From positions 124,001-188,000 of the forward strand of contig JAAWSO010000001.1 in assembly GCA_022801595.1 (NCBI GenBank): DNA of 64,000 nucleotides, read 5' to 3'. A program made the translations under genes and the position numbers. This document shows positions 1 to 7,830 of this stretch, in pieces. The DNA is from Clostridiales bacterium (lineage in GTDB: Bacteria; Bacillota; Clostridia; Oscillospirales; Acutalibacteraceae). A model generated the notes under the pieces. The model was not told the origin of the DNA. It saw only the letters and a program-made list of their open reading frames with translations, and searched no databases. Every line of letters begins with the position of its first letter. Position 1 is the stretch's first letter.

Positions 1-2
1 TC

Positions 3-248
3 CACCCAGATGATACTTATGTTCCGATTGAAAAGCAAAGAGACATGATGAAGATCATTGTTCATCTTTATAATAAGAGCCAGCAGCTGGTTGCAGCAGC
101 CGTTCCACTGGACGGCCTGCTGGAGACGGGTTTGTATGAGAGAGTTATTAAGATGAAATATGAGATTCCAAATGAAAATGCAGCAAGCTACATTGATGGC
201 TATATTGATGATATCGACAAGACGGTCGCATCCATCATTTCTGCATAA
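3..248 (+). CDS. atpA: V-type ATP synthase subunit A, C-terminal end (partial)
   Basis: The window opens inside this gene; the reading frame from base 3 is open and ends at TAA 246-248. About 81 residues remain, running from a stretch before KQRDMMKII to the end. This helical C-terminal segment is typical of the catalytic A subunit of V/A-type ATP synthases, and subunits B and D follow on the same strand in the usual A-B-D order. The catalytic P-loop lies outside the window, so the assignment rests on the C-terminal similarity and the operon context. Subunit A hydrolyses or makes ATP in the A3B3 head at the cytoplasmic face of the membrane. Confidence 0.85.
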   Translation, partial: HPDDTYVPIEKQRDMMKIIVHLYNKSQQLVAAAVPLDGLLETGLYERVIKMKYEIPNENAASYIDGYIDDIDKTVASIISA

Positions 249-336
249 GGTTTAACGCCGATAAATTTCTTATCATTTCCCGTGCGAAGATGATAAGAAG
301 GTAAAGCAAAAGGTCGCACGGAGAAGGCGGTTATAT

Positions 337-1719
337 ATGATTCTAGATTATATTGGCGTGAAAGAAATAAATGGCTCTCTAATCGTGATCGATGACGTTG
401 AAAATGCTTTCTTCGAAGAAACTGTTGATATTCGTCTCGATGACGGTAGCTTCCGCCAAGGCAGAGTTGTGCAAATGGAAGGCAAACGAATTGTTGTCCA
501 GGTATTTGAGGGTACTCGTGAGATTTCCCTCGACAATACCCGCACAAGACTGCGTGGTCGTCCAATGGAGATGCCACTTTCGCCAGAAATTCTTGGACGT
601 GTTTTTAACGGTGCTGGAGACCCAATTGACGGCCTTGGCGATATTTTCCCGGATAAACGGGTGAATATCAACGGCGCTCCTATTAATCCAGTATCCCGTG
701 TTTACCCCAAAAACTACATTCACACCGGTGTTTCTTCCATTGATACGCTGATGACCCTGATCCGTGGTCAGAAGCTGCCAATCTTCTCTGGCTCTGGTAT
801 GAAGCACAATGAGCTTGCGGTTCAAATTGCCCGCCAAGCTAGCATTACAGACAAAGACGGCAACAATAACTTTGCGATTGTATTTGCTGCAATGGGTGTT
901 AAGAACGACGTTGCAGAATACTTCCGTCGTTCCTTTGACGAGTCTGGTGTTCTGCAAAATGTTGTTATGTTCCTCAATTTGGCAAACGACCCAATTATTG
1001 AGAGAACCCTGACTCCTCGCTGTGCGCTGTCTGCTGCGGAGTATCTTGCATTTGAGAAGGATATGCACGTATTGGTTATCATGACTGATATGACCGCTTA
1101 TGCGGAAGCGTTGCGTGAATTCAGCTCCTCCAAGGGTGAAATCCCAGGTAGAAAGGGTTATCCTGGTTACCTGTATTCCGACTTGGCTTCCCTGTATGAG
1201 CGCGCTGGAATGGTTCATGGCAAAACTGGTACCGTAACCCAGCTGCCGATTTTGACCATGCCTAATGATGACGTTACTCACCCAGTTCCTGACTTGACTG
1301 GATACATCACCGAGGGCCAGATTTCCCTTGACCGTTCTTTGGACGCAAGCGGTATCTATCCTCCGGTTGGCATCCTGCCGTCCCTATCCCGTTTGATGAA
1401 GGACGGTATCGGTGCGGAATTTACTCGTGATGACCATAAAGCATTGGCAGACCAGCTGTTTGCATCCTACGCAAAATGTCAGGATGCACGTTCTCTGGCA
1501 TCGGTTATTGGTGCGGAAGAGCTGTCGAAAAAAGATAAGAGATATCTTGAATTCGGTAGTCTCTTCGAAGCCAAGTTTATTACACAAGGCTATAATGAGA
1601 ACCGTACCATTGAGCAAAGCCTTAATTTAGGATGGGAATTACTTGCTACCTTGCCACGTGTTGAGCTTGACCGTGTGCCTGAGGATATCCTTGATAAGTA
1701 TTATATCGAGAAGGAATAA
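337..1719 (+). CDS. atpB: V-type ATP synthase subunit B
   Basis: 460 residues, the usual length for the non-catalytic nucleotide-binding B subunit of V/A-type ATP synthases. The N-terminal beta-barrel begins [20 protein letters not shown]. The central domain has [20 protein letters not shown], where the B subunit lacks a true Walker A lysine, and the conserved [22 protein letters not shown] block follows. The start ATG is preceded by GGAGAAGGCGG at a good distance. It sits 88 bases after subunit A and 43 before subunit D, so the three are cotranscribed. It forms the hexameric head with A and couples ATP turnover to H+ or Na+ movement; the ion cannot be told from this subunit. Confidence 0.97.
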   Translation: MILDYIGVKEINGSLIVIDDVENAFFEETVDIRLDDGSFRQGRVVQMEGKRIVVQVFEGTREISLDNTRTRLRGRPMEMPLSPEILGRVFNGAGDPIDGLGDIFPDKRVNINGAPINPVSRVYPKNYIHTGVSSIDTLMTLIRGQKLPIFSGSGMKHNELAVQIARQASITDKDGNNNFAIVFAAMGVKNDVAEYFRRSFDESGVLQNVVMFLNLANDPIIERTLTPRCALSAAEYLAFEKDMHVLVIMTDMTAYAEALREFSSSKGEIPGRKGYPGYLYSDLASLYERAGMVHGKTGTVTQLPILTMPNDDVTHPVPDLTGYITEGQISLDRSLDASGIYPPVGILPSLSRLMKDGIGAEFTRDDHKALADQLFASYAKCQDARSLASVIGAEELSKKDKRYLEFGSLFEAKFITQGYNENRTIEQSLNLGWELLATLPRVELDRVPEDILDKYYIEKE

Positions 1720-1762
1720 GCGACACGTAATTCATATTTACTAAAAATGAGGTGAGCTGTCA

Positions 1763-2395
1763 TTGAGTAATCAAATTCTACCTACCAAAAGTCAACTGCT
1801 TGCCACAAAAAAGTCGCTTAAACTTGCCAAAAAAGGCTTTGAGCTTCTGGACCGCAAGCGTAATGTTCTGATTCGTGAAATTATGACTCTGCTTGATCAG
1901 GCAAGTGCGATCCAGGATAAAATTGATGTCACTTATAGTGAGGCATATGCTGCTTTGGAACTGGCCAATATTACGCTGGGAAACTGCGCTGAATTGGCTG
2001 CTACCGTTCCATTTGACAATGGCCTCAACGTAGCATATCGCAGCGTTATGGGTGTTGAGCTTCCAATGATTGATTTGGAAGACGATCAAATCAATTTTGT
2101 TCCTTACGGTCTGCACGCTAGTAATCTCCCATTGGATGATGCTTTCATCAAATTTACAGAAGTAAAAAAGATGACAGCAGAGCTGGCAGAGATCGAAAAT
2201 AGTGTGTTCCGTCTTTCTGACGCGATCAAAAAGACAACAAGACGTGCAAACGCCTTGAAGAACATCATGATTCCTCGCTTCAATGCCGAAGTCAAGTTTA
2301 TTACGGAAGCTTTGGAAGAGAAGGATAGAGAAGAATTCTCACGGATGAAGATCATTAAGAGGAAAAAATTAAGAGAAACAGAAGCAAGCGCATAA
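1763..2395 (+). CDS. atpD: V-type ATP synthase subunit D (central stalk)
   Basis: 210 residues. The start is TTG at 1763 with GAGGTG eight bases upstream; the product opens SNQILPTKSQLLATKKSLKL, the classic N-terminus of the V/A-ATPase D subunit. The rest is mostly long amphipathic helix, including the RRANALKNIMIPRF motif, ending in a charged KIIKRKKLRE tail. Subunit D forms the rotating coiled-coil shaft inside the A3B3 head. It is the last gene of the ATP synthase operon here and is closed by a hairpin terminator 21 bases downstream. Confidence 0.95.
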   Translation: MSNQILPTKSQLLATKKSLKLAKKGFELLDRKRNVLIREIMTLLDQASAIQDKIDVTYSEAYAALELANITLGNCAELAATVPFDNGLNVAYRSVMGVELPMIDLEDDQINFVPYGLHASNLPLDDAFIKFTEVKKMTAELAEIENSVFRLSDAIKKTTRRANALKNIMIPRFNAEVKFITEALEEKDREEFSRMKIIKRKKLRETEASA

Positions 2396-2415
2396 CTTTC
2401 TTTTGTTTCCCGCCA

Positions 2416-2457
2416 AAAAGGGCAGTGAGCTATGTTCGGCTTGCTGTCCTTTTGTTA
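2416..2457 (+). terminator. Rho-independent terminator of the ATP synthase operon
   Basis: A 10-bp stem AAAAGGGCAG/CTGTCCTTTT (one G-U pair) encloses a short inner AGC/GCT helix and is followed by a T-rich tail. It lies directly after atpD. Any start of the next reading frame before 2457 would lie in this hairpin, which supports the 2492 start of the following gene. Confidence 0.7.
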
Positions 2458-2491
2458 CTTTTTATTCAAAATCAAGGGGAGAATAGTAGCG

Positions 2492-3172
2492 ATGGGAGAG
2501 CAGGAGATTCGTTATCAGCTGATTCGTTCTAAACGGAAGAGCCTGGCAATTATCGTGACGGAAGTGGGGATCGTAGAGGTGCGGGCACCCATGAGAATTT
2601 CACAGAAACAAATCCAATTATTTGTGAATCAACACCACGATTGGATTTTTCAAACTATGGAACGTCGAAAGCTCACTTTTCAGAAAAAACTGCAGTTTAC
2701 GTGTCGGGAGGGGGATACACTGCCAGTGTTGGGAAGAGAATATCCGGTCGAGATAGGAGAACAGGCATGTTTTACCGGACAGGTTTTCCAGATTCCAGAG
2801 GGAGATTTTTTAGCCATAAAACCCCAAATCATAAAAGAGTATCAGAGGATTGCCCAGATGCAAATCCCAAAACGCGTGGCGGAACTTTCCCAACGGACTG
2901 GCCTCTATCCTTCTGCGGTAAAGATCAATTCTGCCAAAGGCCGGTGGGGTTCCTGTTCCGAAAAAAATTCCTTGAATTTTTCCTGGCGGTTGATTTGGGC
3001 GTCTCCAGAAACCGTAGATTATGTGATCATGCATGAGCTTTGCCACATCCGTCATCATAATCACTCCGCACGTTTCTGGAATTTGGTTGCTTCCTTTTTG
3101 CCCAATTATCGGGAATTAAGAGGAAATTTAAAACAAATTAGCCAGAGATTCCAGGAGGAAAATTGGGATTAA
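2492..3172 (+). CDS. YgjP/DUF45-type zinc metallopeptidase
   Basis: 226 residues. The C-terminal third has the hallmark block SAKGRWGSCSEKNSLNFSWR followed by VDYVIMHELCHIRHHNHSARFW. HELCH is the HExxH zinc site and the later His (HHNHS) supplies the third ligand, as in the YgjP/WLM (M48-like, SprT-related) group. The N-terminal half is the family's beta-rich RSKRKSLAI region. The frame is open from 2432, but AGGGGAG at 2474-2480 lies 11 bases before ATG 2492, and the earlier start falls in a terminator. The family is a predicted cytoplasmic protease; its bacterial substrate is unknown. It is a single gene between the ATP synthase operon and the DUF1015 gene. Confidence 0.88.
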   Translation: MGEQEIRYQLIRSKRKSLAIIVTEVGIVEVRAPMRISQKQIQLFVNQHHDWIFQTMERRKLTFQKKLQFTCREGDTLPVLGREYPVEIGEQACFTGQVFQIPEGDFLAIKPQIIKEYQRIAQMQIPKRVAELSQRTGLYPSAVKINSAKGRWGSCSEKNSLNFSWRLIWASPETVDYVIMHELCHIRHHNHSARFWNLVASFLPNYRELRGNLKQISQRFQEENWD

Positions 3173-3227
3173 GAGAAAAATTTTTATGTAAGAAGGGAAA
3201 ATGGTAGCATCTTTCTGGGCTTGCCTT

Positions 3228-3233
3228 TATAAT
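3228..3233 (+). promoter_or_regulatory. Probable -10 box (TATAAT) upstream of the DUF1015 gene
   Basis: A perfect TATAAT lies 47 bases before the ATG. The -35 region at the right distance (TAGCAT) is weak, so only the -10 is marked. Confidence 0.4.
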
Positions 3234-3279
3234 AAAAAGAAGAGAATTTGTCCGCAAGGATACAGAAGGAGAGAAACGC

Positions 3280-4539
3280 ATGGAGAATGTCGGTTTTTAT
3301 CGAGGAAATATTCTGTTGCCTCGCAAGGATTTTTCCACTTGGAGTGTAGTTGCCTGCGACCAGTTTACCTCACAACCGGAATATTGGCAGGAAGTAGAGC
3401 GACAGGTGGCTGGCCGTCCGTCCGCCTATGAGATTATTTTTCCAGAAGCCTATTTAGAAAGGATAGATTTTGATGACAAAATTGCATCCATCAACCAGAC
3501 GATGGAAAAATATTGGGAAGATGATATTTTTGAGGAACATCCAGATTGCATGATCTATACGGAACGCACTTTGAAAAACGGCAAGGTGCGCAAGGGGATT
3601 GTGGGTTTGCTGGATTTGGAACAGTATGATTTCCAAAAAGGTTCTTCCTCCTTGGTAAGAGCTACAGAGGGAACAATCTTGGATCGCTTGCCTCCCCGGA
3701 TTAAAATTCGGCAAAATGCTTTACTGGAATCCCCTCATATTATGATCCTGATCGACGATGAACAGAAGAAAATTGTGGAGCCTCTGCATCAGGTAATTGG
3801 GCAGCGCCAGAAGCTGTACGATTTTTCCTTAATGCAGGATGGCGGCTATCTTGCCGGCTATCTGTTAACCGCAGAAGATATGCAACACATTACAGAGGGG
3901 CTTTGCAAATTGGCGGATCCGGAGCGTTTCCAGATGAAATATGAAGTGCAGGGCGCTTCTCCCCTGGTTTTTGCTGTAGGAGATGGAAATCATTCGTTAG
4001 CGACTGCGAAGCGGTGTTATGAGCAGATAAAAGAAACGTTGCCTTTGGAAGAGGCGTTGCAGCATCCTGCCCGATATGCGCTGGTGGAGCTGAATAACCT
4101 CCACGATGATTCCTTAGAATTTGAGGCAATCCATCGGGCGGTGTTTGAGGTAGATCCCCAGCAGTTTTTGCAGGAATTCCAGAAATACTGCCAGTCAGTA
4201 CAGGGAGAGTATGAGGAACAACAATTGACCGTAGTCATTCATGGAGAAGAAATTCCCTGCTCCATTCCACATCCAGAACATACCCTGACCATTGGGAGCG
4301 TGCAGCAATTTTTAGATCAGTACCTCAGTCAGCATGGAGGCAAAGTGGACTATATCCATGGAGAAGATGTAGTAAAAGCATTATCCCAAAAAGGTGCTGT
4401 CGGCATCTTAGTTCCCTGTATGGAGAAAGCAGACCTATTCCGAACTGTAATTTTAGAAGGCGCTTTGCCGAGGAAAACTTTCTCTATGGGAGAGGCTAAC
4501 GACAAACGTTATTATTTAGAGTGCCGAAAAATCCGCTGA
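3280..4539 (+). CDS. DUF1015 family protein
   Basis: 419 residues, full length for the DUF1015 family found in many anaerobes. Recognisable blocks are the N-terminal NILLPRKDFSTWSVVACDQF, TYTERTLKNGKVRKGIVGLL-like central sequence (here IYTERTLKNGKVRKGIVGLL), FAVGDGNHSLATAKRCYE with the family's invariant DGNHS, and a C-terminal MGEANDKRYYLECRKI. No signal peptide or membrane segment is seen, so it is cytoplasmic. AGAAGGAGAG precedes the ATG. The function is not established; the gene is sometimes near amino acid or sugar metabolism genes. It is monocistronic here, with its own terminator. Confidence 0.9.
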   Translation: MENVGFYRGNILLPRKDFSTWSVVACDQFTSQPEYWQEVERQVAGRPSAYEIIFPEAYLERIDFDDKIASINQTMEKYWEDDIFEEHPDCMIYTERTLKNGKVRKGIVGLLDLEQYDFQKGSSSLVRATEGTILDRLPPRIKIRQNALLESPHIMILIDDEQKKIVEPLHQVIGQRQKLYDFSLMQDGGYLAGYLLTAEDMQHITEGLCKLADPERFQMKYEVQGASPLVFAVGDGNHSLATAKRCYEQIKETLPLEEALQHPARYALVELNNLHDDSLEFEAIHRAVFEVDPQQFLQEFQKYCQSVQGEYEEQQLTVVIHGEEIPCSIPHPEHTLTIGSVQQFLDQYLSQHGGKVDYIHGEDVVKALSQKGAVGILVPCMEKADLFRTVILEGALPRKTFSMGEANDKRYYLECRKIR

Positions 4540-4585
4540 GAAGAAAACCGGGTTTTCTAAATTTTTATGGGACATAAAAAGAAAG

Positions 4586-4623
4586 CAGATCAATCCAGAC
4601 AGTAAGATTGATCTGTTTTTCTT
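4586..4623 (+). terminator. Rho-independent terminator after the DUF1015 gene
   Basis: A perfect 10-bp stem, CAGATCAATC (4586-4595) with GATTGATCTG (4606-4615), is followed by TTTTT. Confidence 0.92.
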
Positions 4624-4650
4624 ATTTTATTTGAAAAAATGATTTGGCTT

Positions 4651-5415
4651 TTATAAAGGTTTAGACAGTGACAGACTGTTTTCTATTTTGGAACGATTAG
4701 AGGTGGCGGGGAAGGGGCACACTTTCATACAGATTCCGCAGACCGCACCGCGTCCAATTTTTTGGTAGGCATGCTTCATGTGTTCGCTGCATGCTTCCGG
4801 CGAGAATAGTTCCGTCCGTGCCATACCAATCTTCCATTCCTTGCCGGAAATAGCTCCGCTGGGGCAGGCGTTGGTACAGAGCGTACAGCCGCCGCAGAGG
4901 GAAACCGGGGTGTGGATGGTGGTTTCCAATGGGCAATCGGTGAGCAGGCTTCCCAGACGGACGCGGGGACCGAAGGTATGGTGAAGGAACATGGAGCTTT
5001 TTCCGATGGTACCCAACCCGGCTGCGCACGCCATATGTTTGTGGGAATATCGGCCGGCAAAGTTCCAGCCGTTGTGGTTGATGCTTTGGGAGGCAGCGAT
5101 GGTCAAATAACGATATCCGTATTGTTCGAAATACATACCAGCACGGAGCGTCATTTGATCCAAAAAAGTATTGACCGTGCGGTAATGGTGAAAATAGGTG
5201 TGGGTGGGTGCGTGGTCAATTTCATCCACAATTGCGTCGGATAGCTTTGCCACAATGCTGATTCCATAGGTACAGGAGCCGACTCCCAGACCATTTGCTT
5301 GTAGCTCCTGAATATCATTGGGAGCCAAGCAGGTAAAGCCAACGTCAGCAATCCCATTGATGCGGAGTAGTTCCATGAGCCCTTGTTTGATTTGTGTGAT
5401 GGATGGAGTGGTCAT
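4651..5415 (-). CDS. 4Fe-4S double-cluster protein, QueG-like C-terminus
   Basis: 254 residues. The start is ATG 5415, with AAGGAG seven bases upstream; the frame is open to 5601 but the longer N-terminus looks non-coding. The C-terminal half carries two ferredoxin-type clusters, CGGCTLCTNACPSGAI and CGICMKVCPFP, the arrangement at the end of epoxyqueuosine reductase (QueG). The N-terminal half has GVGSCTYGISIVAKLS and an AAGLGTIGKSSMFLH segment seen in related ferredoxin-like proteins. It is shorter than true QueG (about 380), so the corrinoid-binding domain is not convincingly present. I infer a soluble redox or corrinoid-activation protein; the substrate is unknown. It converges on the DUF1015 gene. 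Confidence 0.8.
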   Translation of the reverse strand: MTTPSITQIKQGLMELLRINGIADVGFTCLAPNDIQELQANGLGVGSCTYGISIVAKLSDAIVDEIDHAPTHTYFHHYRTVNTFLDQMTLRAGMYFEQYGYRYLTIAASQSINHNGWNFAGRYSHKHMACAAGLGTIGKSSMFLHHTFGPRVRLGSLLTDCPLETTIHTPVSLCGGCTLCTNACPSGAISGKEWKIGMARTELFSPEACSEHMKHAYQKIGRGAVCGICMKVCPFPATSNRSKIENSLSLSKPL

Positions 5416-5733
5416 CGTATTCTCCTTGTTCCAATTCGTCCCTATTTTTCTTTGTGTGAGTATTGTAGGATGATACCACACTACGGCAGGCACGTTGCGC
5501 ACTTCACCGTTCTTTATGAAAATCACAGTCGTACGCATTGCTGTCTCTGTGTGATTATGATACCATAAAATAGATAGGAAACGCAATTGAATGCTTCCCA
5601 AAAATTTAATAAGTTTCCACGGTATTTTTTAATTGGATCGGATATGTTTGCATGTAACTTTGGACAGAATCTGCCAAAATTCACCGTATTTTCTGAAATT
5701 TGACCAATAAGCCATAAGAAGCAGGATTTTCGC
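5416..5733. other. Intergenic stretch between two divergent genes, nothing recognised
   Basis: About 320 bases between the 4Fe-4S gene (minus) and the corA promoter. It must hold the minus-strand promoter, but no convincing -35/-10 pair, repeat or RNA structure was found. The reading frames present are short and lack ribosome sites. Confidence 0.4.
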
Positions 5734-5761
5734 TTGCAATCTCGGGTTATTGTGATATAAT
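5734..5761 (+). promoter_or_regulatory. SigA-type promoter of the corA transcript
   Basis: -35 TTGCAA (5734-5739), a 16-base spacer and -10 TATAAT (5756-5761). It predicts a start near 5768, about 140 bases before corA and upstream of the small leader reading frame. Confidence 0.75.
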
Positions 5762-5818
5762 TACAAGCAGAGTCATTCATTTTATTCTATTTTGACGAGA
5801 AAAACAGGAGGTGGCGTT

Positions 5819-5887
5819 GTGAATCCGGACCCTTTAGTCGGTGATAAAATTCAATCGGATACAGCGCTGGAGGATCGTTGTATCTGA
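5819..5887 (+). CDS. Possible 22-codon leader peptide upstream of corA
   Basis: AGGAGG at 5806-5811 sits seven bases before GTG 5819, an ideal ribosome site, and the frame runs 22 codons to TGA 5885-5887, 19 bases before the corA TTG start. The peptide reads VNPDPLVGDKIQSDTALEDR then CI. It resembles no protein I know. Position, strong ribosome site and short length suggest a regulatory leader whose translation could influence the magnesium channel, but this is inference; it may simply be a chance frame after an SD-like sequence. Confidence 0.35.
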   Translation: MNPDPLVGDKIQSDTALEDRCI

Positions 5888-5906
5888 AATTTAGGAGATG
5901 AATGTA

Positions 5907-6830
5907 TTGGTATCCTACTACAAGACAATAGATGGGAAAATCACGCCCTTGGACGCATGGGAGCCGGGATGTTGGATCCGGTGTGTTGCGCCGGAAGACG
6001 ATGAGGTTAATAGTTTGATTGCGGATTTTGCCATTGAACCGGATTTTTTCCGCGCGGCAATGGACGAAGAGGAATCTTCCCATATTGATAGCGAGGATGG
6101 GAACACCTTGATTATCATTGACATTCCGGTGGTGGAAAAGCCGGACGAAACCATTGCCTATACCACAACTCCATTGGGTATTATCATAGCGGAAAAAACA
6201 GTGATTACGGTTTCGATGAAGGAAAGCCCAATTTTGGAAGAGTTGGCCGAAGGGGTGGTCAAGGATGTGCAGACCAATTTAAAAACCCGGTTCGCCTTGA
6301 CGATTATGCTCCGGGTGGCAACCCGGTATCTGCAATATCTGAAACAGATTGATAAGATCAGTAATTTGGTGGAAAAAAAGCTGCGCAAATCTATGAAAAA
6401 TAGCGAATTGATCCAGCTTTTGAATATTGAAAAATCCTTGGTTTACTTTTCGTCTTCGTTGAAAGCGAACGAGATTACCATTGAAAAAATCATGCGTGGC
6501 CGAGCGATTCGACTGTATGAGGAAGATCAGGATTTGCTGGAAGACGTACTCATTGAGATCCGACAAGGGATTGACATGTCCAGCATTTATCTCAATATTT
6601 TATCGGGAACCATGGATGCCTTTGCTTCCATTATTTCCAATAACCTGAATATTGTGATGAAGGTGTTGACCTCGGTGACATTGCTGATTTCCATCCCCAC
6701 GCTGATTTCGGGAATTTACGGGATGAATGTTGACCATCTTCCTGTGCCGTATTTTTGGTTCCCCATTGTGATTTCCCTTGGCTTGATGGGGGTTACGTTC
6801 TTTATTCTTAAGAAAAAAGATATGATTTAG
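5907..6830 (+). CDS. corA: CorA-family magnesium/divalent cation channel
   Basis: About 307 residues, normal CorA length. The C-terminal membrane region has two helices separated by the signature YGMN loop (SGIYGMNVDHLPVPYFWFP), then a lysine-rich tail. The cytoplasmic N-domain includes AMDEEESSHIDSEDGNTLII, the acidic metal-sensing face of the family. ATG 5898 overlaps AGGAG (5893-5897), leaving no spacing, whereas TTG 5907 lies nine bases after it, so TTG is preferred. The product is a homopentameric inner-membrane channel for Mg2+, perhaps Co2+ or Ni2+. It is single, follows a possible leader peptide, and ends in a terminator. Confidence 0.93.
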   Translation: MVSYYKTIDGKITPLDAWEPGCWIRCVAPEDDEVNSLIADFAIEPDFFRAAMDEEESSHIDSEDGNTLIIIDIPVVEKPDETIAYTTTPLGIIIAEKTVITVSMKESPILEELAEGVVKDVQTNLKTRFALTIMLRVATRYLQYLKQIDKISNLVEKKLRKSMKNSELIQLLNIEKSLVYFSSSLKANEITIEKIMRGRAIRLYEEDQDLLEDVLIEIRQGIDMSSIYLNILSGTMDAFASIISNNLNIVMKVLTSVTLLISIPTLISGIYGMNVDHLPVPYFWFPIVISLGLMGVTFFILKKKDMI

Positions 6831-6844
6831 AACAACATTTGGAG

Positions 6845-6871
6845 CAGGGTGCGCAAAGCCCCTGTTTTTTT
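6845..6871 (+). terminator. Terminator of corA
   Basis: Short stem CAGGG/CCCTG around a 10-base loop, followed by seven Ts, 15 bases after the corA stop. Confidence 0.65.
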
Positions 6872-6913
6872 GTTGCTGGAAGCTAACAAAAGTTGCACTA
6901 TGTATACTGGGAA

Positions 6914-7140
6914 AGTTTGTGGTATAATAACCTGGAAATGCCAACGGAATCAAAGATTCCGGGAATTTCTCAGAACATTCAATCAGAAAAAAGAGCTGCG
7001 CTCCTGCGGCGCGGACATTTCGGTGTATGGGTTCCCGTCTAATTTGGCGACCGGAGGGAGCGTGCGCGACTTGCTCATCGCAGGTGTGGTATCATAGTCT
7101 TGAAACGCCAACGGAATCAAAGATTCCGAGAGTTTCTCAG
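6914..7140. repeat. Dispersed intergenic repeat cluster, first locus
   Basis: This stretch carries two copies of a unit reading GCCAACGGAATCAAAGATTC (6940-6960 and 7107-7126) flanking a module at 7003-7096 that includes GGGTTCCCGT, TTTGGCGACCGGAGGGAGCG and CAGGTGTGGTATCATA. The same modules reappear at 59,980-60,003 and 61,037-61,365, 54 kb away. The leading 22 bases containing GTGGTATAATAACCTGG are identical at 6919-6938 and near 59,983. No convincing gene lies inside. It is a genome-specific repeat family, perhaps a miniature element or structured RNA. Confidence 0.85.
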
Positions 7141-7269
7141 AAGATTAAATCATAAAGTTAAGAAGGAAAGATTAGGTTTAAAATACATAGTTGATTGAAT
7201 TTTAAAAGTTTATTTTTCGAGCGCTTTGGATAGGATTATACTAGGCTACAAGAAAAGGAGTGTTTGATT

Positions 7270-7815
7270 TTGGATCGAATGATCATTCATGCGGCAACAA
7301 TCGCCGATGCGGCAAAAGAACTGCGGGCAGGCGATACGGTGCTGCTCAGCGGTACGATTTATACTGCCCGGGATGCTGCCCATAAAAAAATTTATGAGAA
7401 GTTAGATCGTGGAGAGCCTTTGCCGTTTGATTTGGAGAACGCAACCATTTATTACGCGGGCCCAACCCCAGCGCCCGAGCATTTGCCCATTGGATCCTGC
7501 GGGCCGACCACCTCTGGACGTATGGATGTGTTTGCCCCTCGTTTGTTGGATTTAGGCCTGAAATGTATGATTGGAAAAGGACAACGCTCTCAGGCAGTCA
7601 TTGACGCGATTGTGCGCAATCAGGCAATCTATCTCGGTGCGATCGGTGGAGCAGGGGCATTAGCGGCGAAATGTGTCCGTTCTATGGAGGTGATCGCCTT
7701 TGAAGAACTGGGATGCGAGTCAGTCAAACGGCTGGAAGTGGAAAACTTCCCCCTGGTCGTTGCGATTGATAGCCTGGGTAATAGCTTGTTTGAACGAGCG
7801 GCTCCTGCTGTATAA
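7270..7815 (+). CDS. fumB: Fe-S hydro-lyase (fumarase/tartrate dehydratase) beta subunit
   Basis: About 181 residues. The sequence has TVLLSGTIYTARDAAHKKI, YYAGPTPAPEHLPIGSCGPT, TSGRMDVFAPRLLDLGLK and IGKGQRS, all characteristic of the beta subunit (C-terminal domain) of two-subunit class I fumarases and L-tartrate dehydratases. TTG 7270 is favoured because AAGGAG ends nine bases before it; TTG 7264 and ATG 7279 are alternatives. Normally the alpha subunit, which carries the 4Fe-4S cluster cysteines, is immediately upstream; here the repeat cluster is upstream instead and no alpha gene is visible. The beta subunit alone should not be active. A CDF exporter follows after 15 bases. Confidence 0.88.
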   Translation: MDRMIIHAATIADAAKELRAGDTVLLSGTIYTARDAAHKKIYEKLDRGEPLPFDLENATIYYAGPTPAPEHLPIGSCGPTTSGRMDVFAPRLLDLGLKCMIGKGQRSQAVIDAIVRNQAIYLGAIGGAGALAAKCVRSMEVIAFEELGCESVKRLEVENFPLVVAIDSLGNSLFERAAPAV

Positions 7816-7830
7816 GGAAGGAGATTGATG

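Noticed and set aside
379-1281. 300-residue frame antisense to atpB
   Set aside because: It lies entirely within a certain V-ATP synthase gene, has no ribosome site and matches no family.
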